Source: Vampirovibrionales bacterium (GTDB lineage: Bacteria > Cyanobacteriota > Vampirovibrionia > Vampirovibrionales > Vampirovibrionaceae). Taken from it: a stretch of 64,000 bases of DNA. Where the stretch lies: the NCBI GenBank assembly GCA_029866025.1, contig JARXAD010000013.1, positions 310,001-374,000 on the forward strand, given 5' to 3'. The notes under the pieces were generated by a model. The model was not told the origin of the DNA and did not search any database. It saw only the letters and a list, made by a program, of their open reading frames with translations. Positions 46,266-53,814 of the stretch are shown piece after piece (positions within the stretch are counted from its first letter, which is position 1; every line of letters begins with the position of its first letter). The translations under genes and the position numbers were made by a program.

Positions 46266-47252
46266 TTAAACCAAGGCGGGTTCTGCTTGCAATGCCGACA
46301 TTGTCGTTTCCAGTGTGGCGGTATCGCTCACATTCAAGCACGTGAGGCTGCGATTGAATTTTTTAAAGAGGCCACTCAGTACCGTACCGGGGCCAAATTC
46401 AATAATGGTATCCACTTGGTGGGTTTCAATCATGGCTTGCATGGTAGCTGTCCACTGCACCGAATGATCAATTTGTTGGCTAAGTTGGGCACGGAAGGTA
46501 TCAGCATCCCGTTGGCCTTGTGGCGCTTGAGAAGCACTCACATTGGTAATCACAGGAACGGTGGCATTGGCAAAGGGTTTATCCGCCAAAAATCCTTGGA
46601 ATGACTGAGCCGCAGGGGTCATCAAGGGCGAATGGAAGGCCCCACCCACAGTGAGGGGAATTACGCGCTTGGCCCCAGCCTCTTTAAGCAAAGGTTCTAC
46701 AGCGGCCACAGCCTCAGGCTGGCCGGTAATCACCTGCTGCTCGGGGCTGTTATCGTTGGCAATGGCCACCACAGCATTGGGGTTAGCTAAGCGGTAGGAT
46801 GCAAGGACGGTTTCTACAGAAACGGCGTTGAGGCCTAATACGGCACTCATGGCACCGGCGCTGGCCTGGCTCATCAAACATGCTCGTTCTACTACCAGCA
46901 GAGACGCTTGTTCTACCGTAAGAACGTTAGCCGCCACCAAGGCACCGTATTCACCCAAGCTGTGACCGGCTGTAACCACGGGACGAATGTTAGGATTGTT
47001 GGTTTGAAACACGGCCAAGGCTGCGAGAGATGTGGCCAAGATACCTGGCTGAGTGAACTGTGTTTGGGTCAAGGTTTCGGCAGGGCCGTTAAACACAATG
47101 TTGGAAAGGCAAGGATTGTCTCTTTGGTCCATCACTGAATCAAAGGTATTGAACACCGCTTGAGCTTCGGGATACGTGTTGGAGAGTTCTAGTCCCATGC
47201 CCACCTTTTGGGCCCCTTGGCCGGGAAATACAAAAGCAATGCGACGCGACAT
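46266..47252 (-). CDS. fabD: Malonyl-CoA:ACP transacylase FabD
   Basis: The 328-residue protein has FVFPGQGAQKVGMG at the N-terminus, the nucleophile Ser98 in VTAGHSLGEYGALVAA, and the catalytic His in VGGAFHSPLMTPA. It loads malonyl units on ACP. AGGAG lies about 11 nt before the ATG. Its length is slightly above typical because of a C-terminal tail. It lies between fabH and fabG with short gaps. Confidence 0.95.
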   Translation of the reverse strand: MSRRIAFVFPGQGAQKVGMGLELSNTYPEAQAVFNTFDSVMDQRDNPCLSNIVFNGPAETLTQTQFTQPGILATSLAALAVFQTNNPNIRPVVTAGHSLGEYGALVAANVLTVEQASLLVVERACLMSQASAGAMSAVLGLNAVSVETVLASYRLANPNAVVAIANDNSPEQQVITGQPEAVAAVEPLLKEAGAKRVIPLTVGGAFHSPLMTPAAQSFQGFLADKPFANATVPVITNVSASQAPQGQRDADTFRAQLSQQIDHSVQWTATMQAMIETHQVDTIIEFGPGTVLSGLFKKFNRSLTCLNVSDTATLETTMSALQAEPALV

Positions 47253-47281
47253 CGTTGTTTACTCCTAAATAATTAGTAAGG

Positions 47282-48373
47282 TTAAACGGCGGCTAATTCA
47301 GCGGCGTGTTCGCGCAAATAAGCAGCGGATTTTTGAGCGGTGGCAGGCCATGGCGTCCGTTGATCCACCATTGTCCACTCCAGCACGGTACTGCCCCAGG
47401 CCAAGCCTGCACCAAAGCCACACAATACTAATTTATGCCCTTTTTGTATGGTGCCTGTTCGCACGGCATGGTTTAGAGCAATGGGAATGGATGCCGCCGA
47501 CGTATTGCCAATGCCTTCCAGGTGGGTGAGGAGCTTGGATTCGGGGATGTTCATGCGCTCTGCCATGGCGGTCATCAGGCGGGTATTGGCTTGGTGCAGC
47601 ACTACAAAGTCCATATCATGCAGGGTTAAACCGGCCTTGGCCAAGCTGGCAGCAATAGACGTGGGTACCACGTTCACCACAAATTTAAAAATTTCTCGCC
47701 CATTCATCTTCACGTGGGGCAAATGCTCGGTACGAGGCGCTACCAAAGGGCAATTGGGCGTATTGGTGTTTAAAGTGAGTTCAAAGCCTTTGGCGCCATC
47801 GGTTTGGATGGTGTTGGCCAATAAGGCATTGGCTTCGGGTTGAGTAGCTTCCAAAATAGCGGCCCCGGCACCATCGCCAAACAGTACACAGGTATTGCGA
47901 TCGGCCCAATCCACCACGCGGGTGTGAATATCGGACCCAATAATGAGGGCTTTTTTAAACATACCCGTGCGCAAAAACTGCTCAGCCGTTACGGAAGCAA
48001 ACACAAACCCGCTACAGGCCAAGGCCATATCAAAGCCAGCGGCTTTTTTGGCACCAATGGCTTCTTGCACTTGGCAGGCAACGGCTGGATAAATGGTATC
48101 GGCGGTGCTTGTGGCCACCAAAATCAGGTCAATGTCATGGCCGTCTTCCATCCCCGCACTGGCCAAAGCATCTTTGGCTGCGGCAATGGCCATATCGGCC
48201 ACGCTTTCATCGCCACTCACCACACGGCGCTCCCGAATACCCGTGCGGGACGCAATCCACTCATCGGAAGTCTCTACTAGCTGGGACATATCGTCGTTGG
48301 TTAAAATAGTTTCAGGAATAAATGCACCGATTCCTGTAAGCTGTACGCCGTAAAGAGTGCTTTCAATTGTCAT
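47282..48373 (-). CDS. fabH: 3-oxoacyl-ACP synthase III FabH
   Basis: The 363-residue protein has the FabH fold with the catalytic triad: Cys120 in DMALACSGFVFASV, His in VVLHQANTRLM and Asn in EGIGNTSAASIPIAL. It starts fatty acid synthesis by condensing acyl-CoA with malonyl-ACP. The C-terminus extends about 30 residues (after AGLAWGSTVLEW) past the normal end, with a helical ALA-rich tail. It lies between plsX and fabD. Confidence 0.95.
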   Translation of the reverse strand: MTIESTLYGVQLTGIGAFIPETILTNDDMSQLVETSDEWIASRTGIRERRVVSGDESVADMAIAAAKDALASAGMEDGHDIDLILVATSTADTIYPAVACQVQEAIGAKKAAGFDMALACSGFVFASVTAEQFLRTGMFKKALIIGSDIHTRVVDWADRNTCVLFGDGAGAAILEATQPEANALLANTIQTDGAKGFELTLNTNTPNCPLVAPRTEHLPHVKMNGREIFKFVVNVVPTSIAASLAKAGLTLHDMDFVVLHQANTRLMTAMAERMNIPESKLLTHLEGIGNTSAASIPIALNHAVRTGTIQKGHKLVLCGFGAGLAWGSTVLEWTMVDQRTPWPATAQKSAAYLREHAAELAAV

Positions 48374-48431
48374 ACATTAAGTCCTAGTAACAATAGGGAA
48401 GAGAAACCAATGCCTAGCTTGAATTATAGCG

Positions 48432-49535
48432 CTACTGCACGATGGATTCTCCCACAATAGGAGTGGATTCAACAACACCCACAGGCAAAAGGTGAGGTGG
48501 GGTGTGTGGCGTAAACTCTCCTTGGTGGCCCGCGAACAAGGTCATCTTGTGTAACACATTGGAATCGACGGCCTGTCGGGCCACGCGAATGGCGTTTTCC
48601 ACAGCATAGGCATCACTGCTGCCATGGCCAATCACACAAATCCCATTGATACCCAACAATAAGGCGCCCCCATGCTCACTTGGGTCCACCTTGGCTTTGG
48701 AACGACGCAAGGCCCCTTTGGCCAATAAAGCACCGGCCTGACTTTTTAAATTACTAGTGAATTCTTTCTTGAGGGTATGTAGGAGCATTTTGCCCAGCCC
48801 CTCGGCACTTTTTAGGGCCACGTTGCCCACAAAGCCATCACACACCGCCACATCGCAGGTGCCTTTAAAGAGGTCGTTGCCTTCCACATTGCCAATAAAA
48901 TTTAGGTGGGGCTCATGTTTTAGCAGCTCAAAGGCGGCATTCACCATGGAATTGCCTTTGCCCAGCTCCTCGCCAATGTTCAGGATGCCCACGCGAGGAT
49001 GCGAAACGCCGTAGACGTTTTGCATAAACACGCTGCCCATCTGGCTAAATTGCAGCAACATTTCTGGGATGCAGTCGGCGTTGGCGCCGGCATCCAGCAG
49101 AAGTGTGGGGGCACTGGAGGATGGCAAGACGACACCAATAGCGGGGCGGTCAATACCGGGGATTCGGCCAATGTACAGCAAGGCAGCCGCCATGGCAGCA
49201 CCCGTGCTGCCAGCAGCCGTCATAGCATCGGCTTTTCCGTCTTTGACTAGGCGAGCCGCTACCACAATGGAGGCATTTTTTTTGCGTCGGATGGCTGTGG
49301 CAGGCGATTCGCCCATGCCAATCACATCGGGCGCATCAACAATCTCATACACAGCGCCACGGGTATTGGCCGAGGCCAGCTCGTGTTCGATGGTTTCAGT
49401 AGGGCCAACCAGTAGTACTTTCACGCCATAGCAGCGCGACCCATCCAATGCTCCTCGAATAATTTCTTTGGGGGCAAAGTCGCCACCCATGGCATCCACT
49501 GCAATGGTAATGGGACGAGAGGGTGTAGACGGCAT
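48432..49535 (-). CDS. plsX: Phosphate acyltransferase PlsX
   Basis: The 367-residue protein has the PlsX motifs TIAVDAMGGDFAPKEIIRGA, KNASIVVAARLVKDGKADA, LLDAGANADCIPEMLLQFSQ and DVAVCDGFVGNVALKSAEGL. It makes acyl-phosphate from acyl-ACP for the PlsY route of phospholipid synthesis. The C-terminal 30 residues are a non-conserved tail. The order rpmF-plsX-fabH is widely conserved in bacteria. Confidence 0.95.
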   Translation of the reverse strand: MPSTPSRPITIAVDAMGGDFAPKEIIRGALDGSRCYGVKVLLVGPTETIEHELASANTRGAVYEIVDAPDVIGMGESPATAIRRKKNASIVVAARLVKDGKADAMTAAGSTGAAMAAALLYIGRIPGIDRPAIGVVLPSSSAPTLLLDAGANADCIPEMLLQFSQMGSVFMQNVYGVSHPRVGILNIGEELGKGNSMVNAAFELLKHEPHLNFIGNVEGNDLFKGTCDVAVCDGFVGNVALKSAEGLGKMLLHTLKKEFTSNLKSQAGALLAKGALRRSKAKVDPSEHGGALLLGINGICVIGHGSSDAYAVENAIRVARQAVDSNVLHKMTLFAGHQGEFTPHTPPHLLPVGVVESTPIVGESIVQ

Positions 49536-49579
49536 AAAAAAGCCTCAATCCAAAGGAACGCTCTGGCAGTTAACCGAGA

Positions 49580-49966
49580 TTAAGCCTCGGGTTCCTTTTC
49601 CACGGATTTCGCGTCGGCAGCAACGTCTTCTGCTACCACATCCACAGTTACAGCTTCGTCGTCATGGGTGTGATCGTGATCACAATGTTCGTCGTGGACG
49701 TGGCCTTCAAGGTTGCTGTGGTCATGATCGTGGCCACAGTTTTCGTCATGCACATGCCCGGTTGCCGAAGCGGCACCAAAGTCTAGGCCTTGAAGGGCTT
49801 TGGGAATGACACGGTTTTTATAAAAGCCACACACGCCACACATGGTGTGTGGGTGACGAGGAGCGCCACAGTTGGTGCAGCTTGCCACGGTGGGCAAAAT
49901 GGCTTTCCAGTTGGAACGACGGTGCCCTTGGTCTGAATGGCCAACTCGCTGCTTAGGTACTGGCAT
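49580..49966 (-). CDS. rpmF: Ribosomal protein L32 with a His-rich metal-binding-like extension
   Basis: Residues 1-58 are a normal L32: PVPKQRVGHSDQGHRRSNW and a Cys4 zinc site (C30, C33, C43, C46). Typical L32 proteins end near residue 60. Here a further 70 residues follow, including two imperfect 18-residue repeats (70-87 and 88-105) around GHVHDENCGHDHDH and GHVHDEHCDHDHTH. They contain 11 His and 2 Cys with many Asp, then an acidic tail. No frameshift or second start separates core and tail, so it is one protein. AAGGA precedes the ATG. It heads the fatty-acid cluster, as rpmF commonly does. The tail looks able to bind zinc or nickel; its role is unknown. Confidence 0.9.
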   Translation of the reverse strand: MPVPKQRVGHSDQGHRRSNWKAILPTVASCTNCGAPRHPHTMCGVCGFYKNRVIPKALQGLDFGAASATGHVHDENCGHDHDHSNLEGHVHDEHCDHDHTHDDEAVTVDVVAEDVAADAKSVEKEPEA

Positions 49967-50103
49967 GATTGAAATCCTTAAATAGAGTGTTGATTAAAAA
50001 CTGGGAATGCAACTGGGGTGATACGTGGGCCGAGTTGACACACAAGAATGACTTATTAAGAGTAATAGGGCACATCATTCAACGAAAAAAGCATCCCCCT
50101 GTC

Positions 50104-50122
50104 AAACGGCCGAAGGCCGTTT
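50104..50122 (-). terminator. Hairpin with a cUUCGg loop between the TusA-like gene and rpmF
   Basis: AAACGGCC and GGCCGTTT form a perfect 8-bp stem. On the minus strand the loop reads C-TTCG-G, a very stable tetraloop, followed by a short TTTG. It probably ends the leftward TusA-like transcript. Confidence 0.6.
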
Positions 50123-50216
50123 AATAACTTGGATCAAGATGGATGTCCGAATGTTGGAGGATTGAAGACCGCTATCACGATTTTAATTTTTAAACGCCGC
50201 GTAATGATTGGGTTGA

Positions 50217-50480
50217 TTAAGGCTGCTTTGCCGCCCCTCGCTGGACCCATAGCCTAAGAAAATGACCCTCTACTACTTCGGTATGGATCACCGCATGGCC
50301 TTCTTTCGCCAAACTGTTGGGAATATTGAGGGCCGAGGGGCCGTCGTTACGAATCAAAACCGTCATCACCTCGCCATCGGCTAATTTATCAAGCGCCAAG
50401 CAGGTTTGCACAAAATTGAGGGGGCACTTGGTGGTGCGCAAATCCAAAGTAGTAATTGGCGTGGGTAGGGAAGGGTTCAT
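50217..50480 (-). CDS. TusA/SirA-family sulfur-carrier-like protein
   Basis: The 87-residue protein fits the TusA fold: LDLRTTKCPLNFVQTCLALD at the start, DGEVMTVLIRNDGPSALNIP, and a final strand ending in FLRLWVQRG. The sulfur-carrying Cys19 is present, but the family CPxP motif reads CPLN. It may take part in sulfur relay or redox regulation. It starts 9 nt after a Cys-rich unknown gene on the same strand; the two probably work together. Confidence 0.78.
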   Translation of the reverse strand: MNPSLPTPITTLDLRTTKCPLNFVQTCLALDKLADGEVMTVLIRNDGPSALNIPNSLAKEGHAVIHTEVVEGHFLRLWVQRGAAKQP

Positions 50481-50489
50481 CCCCTTAAT

Positions 50490-50780
50490 TTACACCGAAT
50501 GCTGACAAAAGCAGCTCTGGCTAAAAAGCTTTGGACATTCTGAGGCGTCCACTTTTTGCCACGGATCGAGAAAACAGTCGCGGGCTTTCACATAATCCCA
50601 GCAAAAGGCCGCCATGGCCTCGGGGGTGCGGCCGTATTCGGTAGATAAGCATGCCAAGCAAAAGCCTTGCTCCGTCAGCCCTAACGACAAATTCATTAAG
50701 CTAACGCGCTCGCAAAAGCCCTCGCCGCAAGCATCGCAGGCGTAGGGTAACAATAGTAACTCTGTGGTGTGAGTGGACAT
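50490..50780 (-). CDS. Small Cys-rich protein paired with the TusA-like gene
   Basis: I do not recognise this 96-residue protein. It has ten Cys. CDACGEGFC (C15, C18, C23) and CLACL (C41, C44) form two CxxC knuckles like a zinc ribbon or rubredoxin. The others are C60, C69, C82, C90 and C92, ending in SQSCFCQHSV. The context with a TusA-like sulfur carrier suggests metal or Fe-S/sulfur handling. It is divergent from purH. Confidence 0.7.
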   Translation of the reverse strand: MSTHTTELLLLPYACDACGEGFCERVSLMNLSLGLTEQGFCLACLSTEYGRTPEAMAAFCWDYVKARDCFLDPWQKVDASECPKLFSQSCFCQHSV

Positions 50781-50922
50781 GGCAGCAGGGGCCCGTTGAT
50801 AAGCGGTCGTTCGACCGTGTTCATTCTACAATAGAGGGGCAGGAAGCCGTCCTTAATCCTTAATAAAGTGCTTCATTCAATGACTCTCGTGGCATAATCC
50901 CGTCTTTGTGAGGAAAAACCCC

Positions 50923-52548
50923 GTGACCCAATCTGCGACACAAGCTGTAACAATTGATCCTAAAAAGCCAGTGGCTTTGATTAGCTGCTACGACAAAGCG
51001 GGTTTGGATGCCTTGGCCCCGGTGTTGGTCAACACCTATGGCTATCAGTTGCTTTCTACAGGGGGCACGGCCGATTATCTTCGCTCGTTGGGGTTGGCCG
51101 TGGTAGAAACCACGGAGTTGACGGGTTTTAGAGACTTAGCCGGTGGGCGGGTAAAAAGTTTGCACCCCACCTTGTTTGCTGGCATTCTCGATCCGCGCGA
51201 TGGCAGCGCGGCACCCGAAACGCGCCCCGATTTTTGGATTGACTTGGTGATTTCCAACCTGTACCCATTTGAAGCCATGAAAAATCAAGGGGCTCAACTA
51301 CAAGGCAAGCAAAACCTGATTGAATACATTGATGTGGGCGGACCCAGCCTGTTGCGGGCCGGGGCTAAAAATCATGCTTATGTGACGGTGCTTTGCCAGC
51401 CCAGCCAGTACACCGCCTTTTTACAGGAGCTAAAACTGGGCGAAGGAAAAACAAGCTTGTCCTATCGAAAGCACTTGGCGGGAAAGGTGTTTGCGTTAAC
51501 CGCTGCCTACGATGCCGCCATAGCCAACGTGTTTAACGTGCCATCGCCAGAAATATCAACAGAAGAAAACACCTCGGCTCTTCCCGCCACCTTGCCGCTA
51601 ACCCTGCACCAGTGCCAACCCTTGCGTTATGGGGAAAACCCTCAGCAGCCTGCCGGATTGTACACCTTGAACAGTACCAACACGACGGATACGGGCTTTG
51701 AGCTGCTGCAAGGCAAGGCGCTTTCTTACAACAATTTGCTGGATGCCTTTGCGGCGTGGAACCTAATTAAAGAGTTTGACCCGGAAACCCCTGCCTGCGC
51801 CATTATTAAGCATAATAATCCGTGTGGTGTGTCGGTGGCAAATACCTTGGCCGATGCGTGGGAGCGGGCCCTGAGTGTGGATAGCTTAAGTGCCTTTGGC
51901 GGCATTGTGGCCTTTAACCAACCCATTACTGCCGATGTGGCCAAGGGCTTAACCGCCTTGTTTTTGGAGGTGATTATTGCCCCCAGCGTGACCGAAGAAG
52001 CCTTAGCCATTTTTAACACCAAGCCCAATCTGCGTGTGGTGTCTCGCGAGTGGGAAGCCCCTTTGGCCCAGTGGGATATTCGGGTACTGGATGCGGAGCG
52101 GGTGTTGGTGCAGCGCTCTACCTTAGAGACGGGTGAGATGGAAGCAGGGGATGATGAGTCGCTCCATTGGCAGGTGGTAACCACGGCAGAGCCCACCCCC
52201 CAGCAGTGGGAAGATTTGGACTTGGCGTGGAAAGTGGCCAAACATGTAAAAAGCAATGCCATGGTGTTGGCCAAAAATGGTAAAACTGTGGGGTTGGGCG
52301 TGGGCCAAACCAGCCGCATTGGCGCCTTAGAGATTGCCCTACGCCAAGCCTGCGATGAAGCCAAAGGAGCGGTACTGGCAAGCGATGGGTTTATACCGGC
52401 GTTGGATAACGTGCATGCCGCCATACAGGGCTGTGTGGCGGCCATTGTGCAGCCAGGGGGGAGTGTGAAAGATCCCGACGTGATTGCGTTGGCCAACACC
52501 CACGATTTGGCCATGGTGACCACAGGCGTGCGCGTCTTCCGCCACTAA
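50923..52548 (+). CDS. purH: Bifunctional AICAR formyltransferase/IMP cyclohydrolase PurH
   Basis: The 541-residue protein has the IMP cyclohydrolase domain (ALISCYDKAGLDALAPVL, STGGTADYLRSLGL, GGRVKSLHPTLFAGIL) and the formyltransferase domain (GENPQQPAGLYT, LQGKALSYNNLLDAFAAWNL, IIKHNNPCGVSVA, SAFGGIVAFN). It carries out the last two steps of IMP synthesis. The start is probably the GTG at 50923, 9 nt after GAGGAAAA, not the upstream GTG at 50908 that overlaps that site. It is a single gene. Confidence 0.95.
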   Translation: MTQSATQAVTIDPKKPVALISCYDKAGLDALAPVLVNTYGYQLLSTGGTADYLRSLGLAVVETTELTGFRDLAGGRVKSLHPTLFAGILDPRDGSAAPETRPDFWIDLVISNLYPFEAMKNQGAQLQGKQNLIEYIDVGGPSLLRAGAKNHAYVTVLCQPSQYTAFLQELKLGEGKTSLSYRKHLAGKVFALTAAYDAAIANVFNVPSPEISTEENTSALPATLPLTLHQCQPLRYGENPQQPAGLYTLNSTNTTDTGFELLQGKALSYNNLLDAFAAWNLIKEFDPETPACAIIKHNNPCGVSVANTLADAWERALSVDSLSAFGGIVAFNQPITADVAKGLTALFLEVIIAPSVTEEALAIFNTKPNLRVVSREWEAPLAQWDIRVLDAERVLVQRSTLETGEMEAGDDESLHWQVVTTAEPTPQQWEDLDLAWKVAKHVKSNAMVLAKNGKTVGLGVGQTSRIGALEIALRQACDEAKGAVLASDGFIPALDNVHAAIQGCVAAIVQPGGSVKDPDVIALANTHDLAMVTTGVRVFRH

Positions 52549-52563
52549 CCTAGCAAGCGAGGG

Positions 52564-52800
52564 CTATTGCTGGGGCGGTATCTTCGGTGCTTTAGGCTTT
52601 TTTAGATTATCTTTTAAAAACCGCCTAAAACCCTCAACAGAAGGTGGGCTTTCGCGTCTTTTTTTTGGTTTTTTATTAAAAACATCTTTTTTAAGTGGTT
52701 CTGGGTTTGATTGGTCGGGGGGTGGATTATCTCCACTGGCAAAGCGGGCGCGGGTGGCCACGGTGGTGTGGTAGGAGGGTCCAATAATGCCAAAGTACAT
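52564..52800 (-). CDS. Small basic FG-motif protein, 78 residues
   Basis: The N-terminus MYFGIIGPSYHTTVATRARF carries an FG and an ARF motif; the rest is a Lys/Pro-rich basic helix (FNKKPKKRRESPPSVEGFRR and LKKPKAPKIPPQQ). AGGAG lies 7 nt before the ATG, so translation is credible. There is no signal peptide or membrane segment. I do not recognise a family. The basic tail could bind nucleic acid. It is convergent with purH, with only 15 nt between the stops. Confidence 0.6.
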   Translation of the reverse strand: MYFGIIGPSYHTTVATRARFASGDNPPPDQSNPEPLKKDVFNKKPKKRRESPPSVEGFRRFLKDNLKKPKAPKIPPQQ

Positions 52801-52893
52801 GGGTCAACTCCTGAATGATTAAAGAGGGCTACAAAACAACGGTGTTATAACATACCCAAACCCCGAATGTTTTTTAAATTGCCCTGTATTACG

Positions 52894-53076
52894 TTATGGC
52901 TTTTTTATAGGTTTGTTTGTACCGGGAGGCTTCTTGATTTCACGCTGTCCAGGTTTTTTTACACCAGTGCTTGAGAATAGAACTGTATCCGAGGCCAAAT
53001 CTGTAGAGCCGAATTGTAGTAATTTTGGTTGGGCATTAGGCTGAGGGGGTAACTTGGAGCCAAATTGAATACGCAT
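52894..53076 (-). CDS. Small QFG-motif protein, 60 residues
   Basis: The short protein starts MRIQFGSKLPPQPNAQPKLL and has a second QFGSTD at 22-27. It ends in a Lys/Pro-rich tail (KPGQREIKKPPGTNKPIKKP) like the neighbouring small gene. The ribosome site is weak. The shared FG motif, shared basic Pro/Lys tail and adjacency suggest a related pair. No function is recognised. Confidence 0.5.
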   Translation of the reverse strand: MRIQFGSKLPPQPNAQPKLLQFGSTDLASDTVLFSSTGVKKPGQREIKKPPGTNKPIKKP

Positions 53077-53181
53077 AAAAAAGCCCTATAATGTGATGGG
53101 TAACCCTGAGATACCCATGTATGCCATAAATCATATGACGTTATTATGATTTTTTTGGTGGGCTTTTAAATTTTTGGCAAG

Positions 53182-53309
53182 AAAAAACCCCTGGGTGTGA
53201 GGATAGGGAGAATAATTAAAATCCAGGGGCAGAAGAGGTATTTGATAAATGATTGGGAGAGGAAAAGGGTTTGGCGAGGTACTACCAACCATAGTGGGTA
53301 CTACCAACA
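53182..53309 (-). ncRNA. Putative small RNA B (about 128 nt)
   Basis: On the minus strand, TTGACC (53344-53339) and CATACT (53321-53316) with 17 bp between them predict a start near 53309. The RNA has a 12-nt direct repeat (GTTGGTAGTACC), two CUCCC motifs (at 53259-53255 and 53210-53206) and a terminator: CCCCTGG pairs with CCAGGGG across a large loop, then TTTTTTC. The second CUCCC lies in the terminator loop within a 13-nt block (AATTATTCTCCCT) shared exactly with RNA A. Transcription is predicted, not shown. Confidence 0.45.
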
Positions 53310-53315
53310 AAGGGT

Positions 53316-53344
53316 AGTATGACGATTGGGTGATAATCGGTCAA
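53316..53344 (-). promoter_or_regulatory. Predicted sigma-70 promoter of sRNA B
   Basis: Minus strand: TTGACC, 17-bp spacer, CATACT. The -35 is the same hexamer as in promoter A. The -10 is a 4/6 match. Confidence 0.4.
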
Positions 53345-53378
53345 GTTCATGTCTCTTACTTGTTACAAAAGCCTTCTA

Positions 53379-53392
53379 AAGGCCCTCTATGC
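53379..53392 (-). terminator. Small hairpin with T-run
   Basis: GCCTT and AAGGC pair around CTA; on the minus strand the stem is followed by TTTTGT. It is the last of the stack of terminator-like hairpins. Confidence 0.35.
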
Positions 53393-53443
53393 GAGTAAGA
53401 AAAGCCCTAGATCTTTAGAGAGACCCCCATTAACTTCCTATAA

Positions 53444-53470
53444 AAAGCCCCGTTCGGGGCTAAGAAAAAA
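53444..53470. repeat. 27-bp direct repeat, copy 1 (terminator hairpin)
   Basis: Identical to 53507-53533. The core is the inverted repeat AGCCCC-GTTC-GGGGCT flanked by A-rich sequence. On the minus strand this copy reads as a GC stem followed by TTTTTAT, an intrinsic terminator form. Confidence 0.8.
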
Positions 53471-53484
53471 TCAAGAACGTAACA

Positions 53485-53500
53485 TGCCTTCGGCAAGGCA
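53485..53500. repeat. Hairpin between the two repeat copies
   Basis: TGCCTT and AAGGCA form a 6-bp stem with a CGGC loop, in the 36-nt spacer between the two 27-bp repeat copies. Confidence 0.55.
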
Positions 53501-53506
53501 AGTAAT

Positions 53507-53533
53507 AAAGCCCCGTTCGGGGCTAAGAAAAAA
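53507..53533. repeat. 27-bp direct repeat, copy 2 (terminator hairpin)
   Basis: Exact copy of 53444-53470, start-to-start distance 63 bp. Its A-run at 53528-53533 doubles as the T-run of the sRNA A terminator on the minus strand. Confidence 0.8.
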
Positions 53534-53667
53534 GCCCCTCTTAGGAGGAGCTTGAAAAAAGGGAGAATAATTTAGGTTGGGAGTGTGGAAAATTAAAAAA
53601 AGTGAAAGGGTTGGGAGTTATAGAAGAAAGGGGCGGTAAGCAATGGATAAATGTGTTACTTACCGTT
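53528..53667 (-). ncRNA. Putative small RNA A (about 140 nt)
   Basis: On the minus strand a good promoter (53701-53674) predicts a start near 53667. The RNA begins with a 6-bp hairpin (GGTAAG/CTTACC, 53664-53635, 18-nt loop). A pyrimidine-rich single strand follows with three CUCCC motifs (53617-53613, 53583-53579, 53565-53561), the first two inside the repeat ACTCCCAACC. A terminator hairpin ends it (53553-53534, one mismatch, then TTTTTTC). CUCCC can pair with the AGGAG ribosome sites seen in this genome. There is no ORF. Transcription is predicted, not shown. Confidence 0.5.
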
Positions 53668-53673
53668 GTTAGT

Positions 53674-53701
53674 ACTATACGCGCAAAGTAATGGAGGTCA
53701 A
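53674..53701 (-). promoter_or_regulatory. Predicted sigma-70 promoter of sRNA A
   Basis: Minus strand: TTGACC, 16-bp spacer, TATAGT. Both hexamers match the consensus at 5 of 6 positions. No leftward gene follows, so a non-coding transcript is the natural product. Confidence 0.6.
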
Positions 53702-53814
53702 TGAGTTCGTGTGTGCTTCACGCTAATCTTTACAAAATGTTACAAATGGCGGTTTTTTTCTGTGTCCGTGGGATTTTAGTGGCTAACACAGGTGACATAC
53801 AGGGTGGTTTTGGC

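Larger units (their letters stand above)
53077..53814. other. Structured non-coding region with two putative sRNA units
   Basis: This is a 738-nt gap without credible genes; the small frames inside it consist of hairpin repeats. It holds two leftward promoter-terminator units (listed separately), five or more hairpins and a 27-bp direct repeat. It also probably holds the rightward coaBC promoter near 53720-53800. Confidence 0.7.

Noticed and set aside
53444..53533. CRISPR-like direct repeats
   Set aside because: Only two copies of 27 bp with one spacer, each a terminator-like hairpin, and no cas genes in the window.
53349..53555. 68-codon frame in the structured region
   Set aside because: It reads through the direct repeats and hairpins (repeated KPRSGLRK units), has no ribosome site, and is better explained by the terminator-like repeats.
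53701..53814. 38-residue N-terminal extension of CoaBC
   Set aside because: The ATG at 53701 is too close to its GGAGG, and the family start is MDFLGKHIVLGVCGG at 53815.
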